64,000 nt of DNA, taken from contig CAIIXF020000147.1 of the NCBI GenBank assembly GCA_903813345.2, forward strand, positions 1 to 64,000. Direction: 5' to 3'. The position numbers were made by a program, and so were the translations under genes. The notes beneath the pieces were generated by a model. That model saw only the letters and a program-made list of their open reading frames with translations. It did no database searches and had not been told where the DNA came from. The first letter of the stretch is position 1, and each line of letters opens with the position of its first letter. Positions 58,716 to 64,000 of this stretch are shown here, one piece after another. The DNA comes from Owenia fusiformis (Eukaryota; Annelida; Polychaeta; Sabellida; Oweniidae).

Positions 58716-60317
58716 TAGACATTTAGACAACTTTTAAGAAGGCTATCTTCGACTCTATTAGCTTAACATGGGGATATCATCATATCGACTTTTCGAGACT
58801 TCAAACCGCTATACCTATCTAACCAGAAGTAAGTTCGAAATTTGATTTAAAGATTCTGATTCCTGAGAAAATTCTACCCTTAATTCATAACTCATACATT
58901 AAATTTGGAGAATTTTTTATTTTGACCTACATTTCGGACACCATATCTCAAAAGTGGGTCAAAAAACTTTCTGACGGCAGAAGGCTAACACTATAAGCAC
59001 ACTCTTTGCTACCTGTATACAAAATTTTTAAGCAAATCCTTAAAGTGTAATGTCAGAATCGCAAAAATAAGGAAAAACTATGAATTTGACCTAGATTTTT
59101 TATAGGCTTTCAGAATATTAAGCTGTACTCAGTCTATATCTGGTATTTTACACTTCAAAAAATCCTTTTTCTCATTGACATAACATGGGGCACCAAATTT
59201 AGCGACTTTTGAGCTTTCAAAACGCCATAACTTTAGAACCGGAAGTCGGATCGAAATTTAATTTGCAGATTCAGATTCCTGACAAAATTTTACCCCTAAT
59301 TCATAACTCATACGTTAAATTTGGAAATTTTTTATTTTGACCTACTTTTTGGACACGTCATAACTTCCGAACCGGAAGTCGGATCGAAATTAAGTTTGCA
59401 GATTCGGATTCCTGAGAAAATTCTACCCTTAATTCATAACTCATACGTTGGATCTGGAGAACTTTTTATTTTGACCTACTTTACGGACACCATATCTCAA
59501 AAGTGGGTAAAAATACTTTCTGACGGCAAAAGGCTAACACTATGAGCACACTCTTTGCTACCTGTATACAAAATTTTGAAGCAAATTATTAAAGTGTAGT
59601 GTCAGAATCGTAAAAATAAGGAAAAACTATGAATTTGACCTAGATTTTGACCTAGGCATTTTGGTGTCCAAATTTTGAAGCTATGTAGCTTTTGAGGTCC
59701 CCTTGTTTTATAAGCATTCATTATGTTAAGCTGTACTCAGTCTACATCTTGTATTTTACACTTCGAAAAAGTCTTTTTTCCCATTGACTTAACATAGGCA
59801 CCAAATTTACCGATTTTTGAGATTTCAAAAGGCTATAACTTCCGAACCGGATGTCGGATCAAATTTTTGTTTGCAGATTCGGATTCCTGAGATAATTCTA
59901 CACTTATTTGATAACTCACACGTTGACTTTGGAGAACTTTTTATGTTCTGACCTACTTTTTGGACGCCATATCTCAAAATCGGTAAGAGTAATCAAAAAA
60001 CGATTTGCCTTACGGAATTAGCTTTTTTTCTAAGGAACATGATGAAAAAAACCCGGAGCAAAAATACCGAAGGACGACTGAGAAAACTTGTAAAATAGTG
60101 AAAACACACGATTTGACCTAGTTCTTGACCTTTGACCTAGATAAACATTTGACCTAATTTCCCAGAAACTAGGTCTCATTACCCAGCTGACTATGTTAGC
60201 AGATTTTAGTAAGTCCTTCTAGTTGCTGAGAAAACTGGCAAAGAAAGAATAATAATAATAACTAGACATGTAAATTGAACAAGTTCAATTTAAGACTCCA
60301 GATTTAATTCTTTTTTT
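58716..60317 (+). repeat. Composite repeat unit C13
   Basis: Leader B near 58755-58810, M landmarks near 59046 and 59590. The first monomer has an internal loss (GACCTAGATTTTTTATAGGC near 59089), and there is a short-monomer junction near 59351. The Tc module starts near 59967, with a perfect DR1 at 60126-60138, (AAT)n ACTAG and H1 at 60272-60291. This is the clean, uninterrupted version of the site that holds the arrays in C12 and C14. Confidence 0.85.
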
Positions 60318-60382
60318 AAGCTGAGTCATCCAGAATACTTGTAAGCTGAGTCATCCAGAATAAGCTGATCGAGTCAGCTAGA
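60318..60382 (+). repeat. S2 short array
   Basis: Three units, the last with the GCTGATCGAGTCAGC alteration shared with 27183-27247. Followed by leader B. Confidence 0.8.
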
Positions 60383-62935
60383 ATTTAGACATTTAGACAA
60401 CTCTCCATTTTTTATCTTCGACTCCATTGGCTTAACATGGGGATATCATCATATCGACTTTTCGAGACTTCAAACCGCTATAACTATCTAACCAGAAGTT
60501 AGATTGTATTTTGGTTTAAAGATTCGGACTCCTGAGAAAATTCTACTCTTAATTCATAACTCATACATTAAATTTGGAGATTTTTTTATTTTGACCTACT
60601 TTTTGGACACCATATCTCAAAAGTGGGTCAAAATACTTTCTGACGGCAAAAGGCTATCACTATAAGCACACTCTTTGCTACCTGTATACAAAATTTCGAA
60701 GCAAATCATTAAAGTGTAATGTCAGAATCGCAAAAATAAGGAAAATTATGAATTTGCCCTAGATTTTGACCTTGGCATTTTGGTGTCCAAATTTTAAAGC
60801 TAGATAGCCTTCGAGGTCCCCTTCTTTTAAAGGCTTTCAGAATGTTAAGCTGTACTCAGTCTATATCTGGTATTTTAGACTTCAAAAAAATCTTTTTCCC
60901 TATTGACATAACATGGGGCACCAAATTTAGCAATTTTTGAGCTTTCAAAACGCTATAACTTTCAAACAGAAAGTCGGATCGAAATTTGGTTTGCAGATAC
61001 AGATTCCTCAGAAAATTCTATCCTTATTTCATAACTCATATGCTAAATTCGGAGAACTTTTATTTTGACCTACTTTTCGGACACCATATCTCAAAAGTGG
61101 GTCAAAATACTCTCTGACGGCAAAAGGCTAACACTATTAGCACACTCTTTGCTACCTGTATACAAAATTTTGAAGCAAATCCTAAAAGTGTAGTGCCAGA
61201 ATCGTAAAAATAAGGAAAAACTATGAATTTGACCTAGATTTTGACCTAGGCATTTTGGTGTCCAAATATTGAAACTAGGTAGCTTTTGAGGTCCCCTTCT
61301 TTTATAGGAATTCATTATCTTAAGCTGTACTCAATCTATATCTCGTATTTTACACTTCAAAAAAATCTTTTTTCCTTGACTTTCTATCAGGATAACATCA
61401 GATCGATTTTTCTCGAAATTTCAAAACGCCATAACTTTCAAACCGGAAGTCGGATCGAAATTTGAATTAAAGATTCGGATTCCTGACAAAATTCTACCCC
61501 TTATTCATAACTCATACGTTAAATTTGGCGAATTTTTATTTTGACCTACTTTTCGGACACGCCATAACTTTGGAACCGGAAGTCGGATCGAAATTTGGTT
61601 TGCAGATTCGGATTCCTGAGAAAATTCTACTCTTAATTCATAACTCATATGTAAAATTTGGAGAATTTTTTATTTTGACCTACTTTTTCGGACACCATAT
61701 CTCCAAAGTGGGTCAAAATACTCTCTGACGGCAAAGGCTAACACTATAAGCCCACTCTTTGCTACCTGTATACAAAATTTTGAAGCAAATCCTAAAAGTG
61801 TAGTGCCAGAATCGCAAAAATAAGGAAAAACTATGTATTTGACCTAGATTTTGACCTAGGGATTTTGGTGTCCAAATTTTAAAGCTAGATAGCCTTCGAG
61901 GTCCCCTTCTTTTATAGACTTTCAGAATCTTAAGCTGTACTCAGTCTTTATCTGGTATTTTACACTTCAAAAAAATCTTTTTTCTCATTGACATAACATG
62001 GGGCACCAAAATTAGCGATTTTTGAGCTTTCAAAACGCCATAACTTCCCAACGAAAAGTCGGATTGAAATTTGGTTTGCAGATTCGGATTCCTGAGAAAA
62101 TTCTACCCTTAATTCATAACTCATAAGTTAAATTATGAGAAATTTTTAAATTTGACCTACTTTACGGACACCATATCTCAAAAGTGGGTCAAAATACTTT
62201 CTGACGGCAAAAGGCTCTCACTATTAGCACACTCTTTGCTACCTGTATACAAAATTTTGAAGCAAATCCTAAAAGTGTAGTGCCAGAATCGCAAAAATAA
62301 GGAAAAACTATGAATTTGACCTAGATTTTGACCTAGGCATTTTGGTGTTCAAATTTCGAAGCTATGTAGCTTTTGAGGTCCCCTTCTTTTATAGGCATTC
62401 AATATGTTAAGCTGAACTCAGTCTATATCTTGTATTTTACACTTCGAAAAAGCCTTTTTTCCCATTGACTTAACATGGGCACCAAATTTAGCGATTTTTG
62501 AGATTTCAAAACGCTATAACTTCCGAACCGGTAGTCGGATCAAAATTTTGTTTGCAGATTCGGATTCCTGAGATAATTCTACACTTATTTGATAATTCAC
62601 ACGTTGAATTTGGAGAAATTTTTATGTTCTGACCTACTTTTCGGACGCCATATCTCAAAATCGGTAAGAGTAATCAAAAAACGGTTTGCCTTACGGAATT
62701 AGCTTTTTTTCTAAGGAACATGATGAAAAAAACCCGGAGCGAAAATACCAAAGGACGACTGAGAAAACTTGTGAAATAGCAAAAAGAGACGATTTGACCT
62801 AGTTCTTGACCTTTGACCTAGATAAACATTTGACCTAATTTCCCAGAAACTAGAACTCATTACCTAGTTGACTATGTTAGCAGATTTTAGGAAGTCCCTC
62901 TAGTTGCTGAGAAAACGCGGAAAGAAAGAATAATA
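60383..62935 (+). repeat. Composite repeat unit C14 (leads into the second satellite array)
   Basis: Leader B, four M monomers (landmarks near 60715, 61188, 61797, 62277), an internal switch to type-C leader near 61375 and a short-monomer junction near 61556. The Tc module starts near 62647 with a perfect DR1 at 62807-62819. As in C12, the T end opens at its (AAT)n tract into H2 hairpins and then a 714-bp array. Confidence 0.85.
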
Positions 62936-63056
62936 ATAATAATAATAATAATAAGAAAACTGGCAAAAGCAATAGACTCCAGATTTTCAATCTGGAGTCT
63001 AATAATAAGAAAACTGGCAAAAGCAATAGACTCCAGATTTTCAATCTGGAGTCTAA
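62930..63056 (+). repeat. (AAT)n microsatellite and H2 hairpin minisatellite, two units
   Basis: About eight AAT repeats, then two identical 54-bp units (AAGAAAACTGGCAAAAGCAA plus hairpin) with perfect hairpins at 62973-63001 and 63027-63055 (arms TAGACTCCAGATT / AATCTGGAGTCTA, loop TTC). The second is joined by a single A to the first 714-bp monomer. Confidence 0.92.
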
Positions 63057-64000
63057 ATAGGATTTGGCCATACGCGTATAGAGGGAAATGGCTCTAGGGA
63101 CGCTTTGAGGGCCTATAATGGTCGATTGAAGGACAGGGAATCTAGGGAGGTAGTTGGGGAGAATGTCTGGCTCGTGCTTCGCGGATCCGTCGAGGTCAAA
63201 AAATAGTCCTTCAAAAAATAGGCCTTCCAGACGTCTATATAGAGCTTTCGACGTAGATTCGAGCAGCGTACGCGTCGTTCTACATTCCGCAATCGTTAGT
63301 TTGAGGAAGGGAATCGTTGTTTACGAAATGCTCTAGTCATCGTTCGGGCCTATTTTCTTTCAAATGTCTGTTGTTCGCAGAGATACGTATACCAAGTGTA
63401 TTCGTGCCGTCTAGATATACGGCAACGGTGGCCCGTACGCGAACTTCAAACGCGTATATCTCGATAACTAATGGTCGGATTTCAATTTGGTTCACTGTTT
63501 TTTTAATGCTCGGAAAACTGTCTTTCCGACCAGCTAGTTCTCCTCCGATTCTGACTTCTTAAGGAGGCTCGAGAGGCCGAAATAGCGGAAATGCAGATTT
63601 CGACCTAGATTTCGACCTTTGACCCAGATAAGGATTTGACCTAATTTCCGAGCAACTACGCCTAGCCCCCTAACAACGTGCATGAGTAGATTTATCCAAA
63701 TATCTCTCGTTGATGAGAACGTGTGGTTAGAAAGATTTTTGCTTTTGCACATACAAAAGCAAAAATCATAATAGGATTTGGCCATACGCGTATAGAGGGA
63801 AATGGCTCTAGGGACGCTTTGAGGGCCTATAATGGTCGATTGAAGGACAGGGAATCTAGGGAGGTAGTTGGGGAGAATGTCTGGCTCGTGCTTCGCGGAT
63901 CCGTCGAGGTCAAAAAATAGTCCTTCAAAAAATAGGCCTTCCAGACGTCTATATAGAGCTTTCGACGTAGATTCGAGCAGCGTACGCGTCGTTCTACATT
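63057..64000 (+). repeat. Second 714-bp satellite array (continues beyond window)
   Basis: One complete monomer (63057-63770) and the first 230 bases of another, both matching the consensus of the large array with no difference noticed. Same orientation, same starting base and same preceding H2 hairpin context as the first array. Confidence 0.95.

Overview
This window is eukaryotic, gene-free repeat DNA. There is no recognisable protein-coding gene, rRNA, tRNA or CRISPR array. The longest open frame is 149 codons, lies inside a satellite monomer, and exists only in two copies that carry an extra T. The AT-rich background, a 28-kb satellite, a foldback-type DNA transposon and nested minisatellites fit a repeat-rich (heterochromatic) region of an animal genome, perhaps a marine invertebrate. 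The taxonomic guess is weak because no marker gene is present.

Layout. (1) 1-30,469 and 58,599-62,935 hold one family of AT-rich composite repeats, 15 units (called C0-C14 here), all head-to-tail on the + strand. Each unit has a short leader, 0 to 4 monomers of about 477 bp (M), and a terminal module (T). T carries four TGACCT boxes at fixed spacing and usually ends in an (AAT)n/ACTAG site followed by a hairpin (H1). Units are separated by one of three simple arrays: a 12-bp GCTGAGTAAGTA array (S1), a CTGAGTCATCCAGAATAAG array (S2), or a purine-rich GGATAGGATAGAA array (S3). The array type predicts the leader type that follows it. (2) 7,505-15,449 is a 7.9-kb foldback DNA transposon inserted in unit C5. 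It has long terminal inverted repeats made largely of about 20-bp tandem repeats and a perfect 10-bp target-site duplication. A closely related unit (C1) preserves the empty site. (3) 30,470-30,753 is a minisatellite of perfect hairpins (H2). (4) 30,754-58,598 is a satellite of 39 head-to-tail 714-bp monomers, identical as far as can be read except for five one-base homopolymer changes. Each monomer ends in a 14-bp-arm hairpin (H3). (5) 63,057-64,000 begins a second 714-bp array, again preceded by H2 hairpins, and runs off the window.

The parts appear to be one system. The last third of the 714-bp monomer is homologous to T, with the same TGACCT spacing of 6, 1 and 11 bases. The H2 minisatellite units look like the extreme 3' tip of T plus a hairpin. 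Both kinds of array sit at the same (AAT)n/CTAG position inside T. The inferred picture is a family of hairpin-terminated cassettes that stack in tandem at one site and sometimes amplify into a homogeneous satellite. A rolling-circle (Helitron/Helentron-like) or extrachromosomal-circle route would explain this, but no replication protein is present to prove it.
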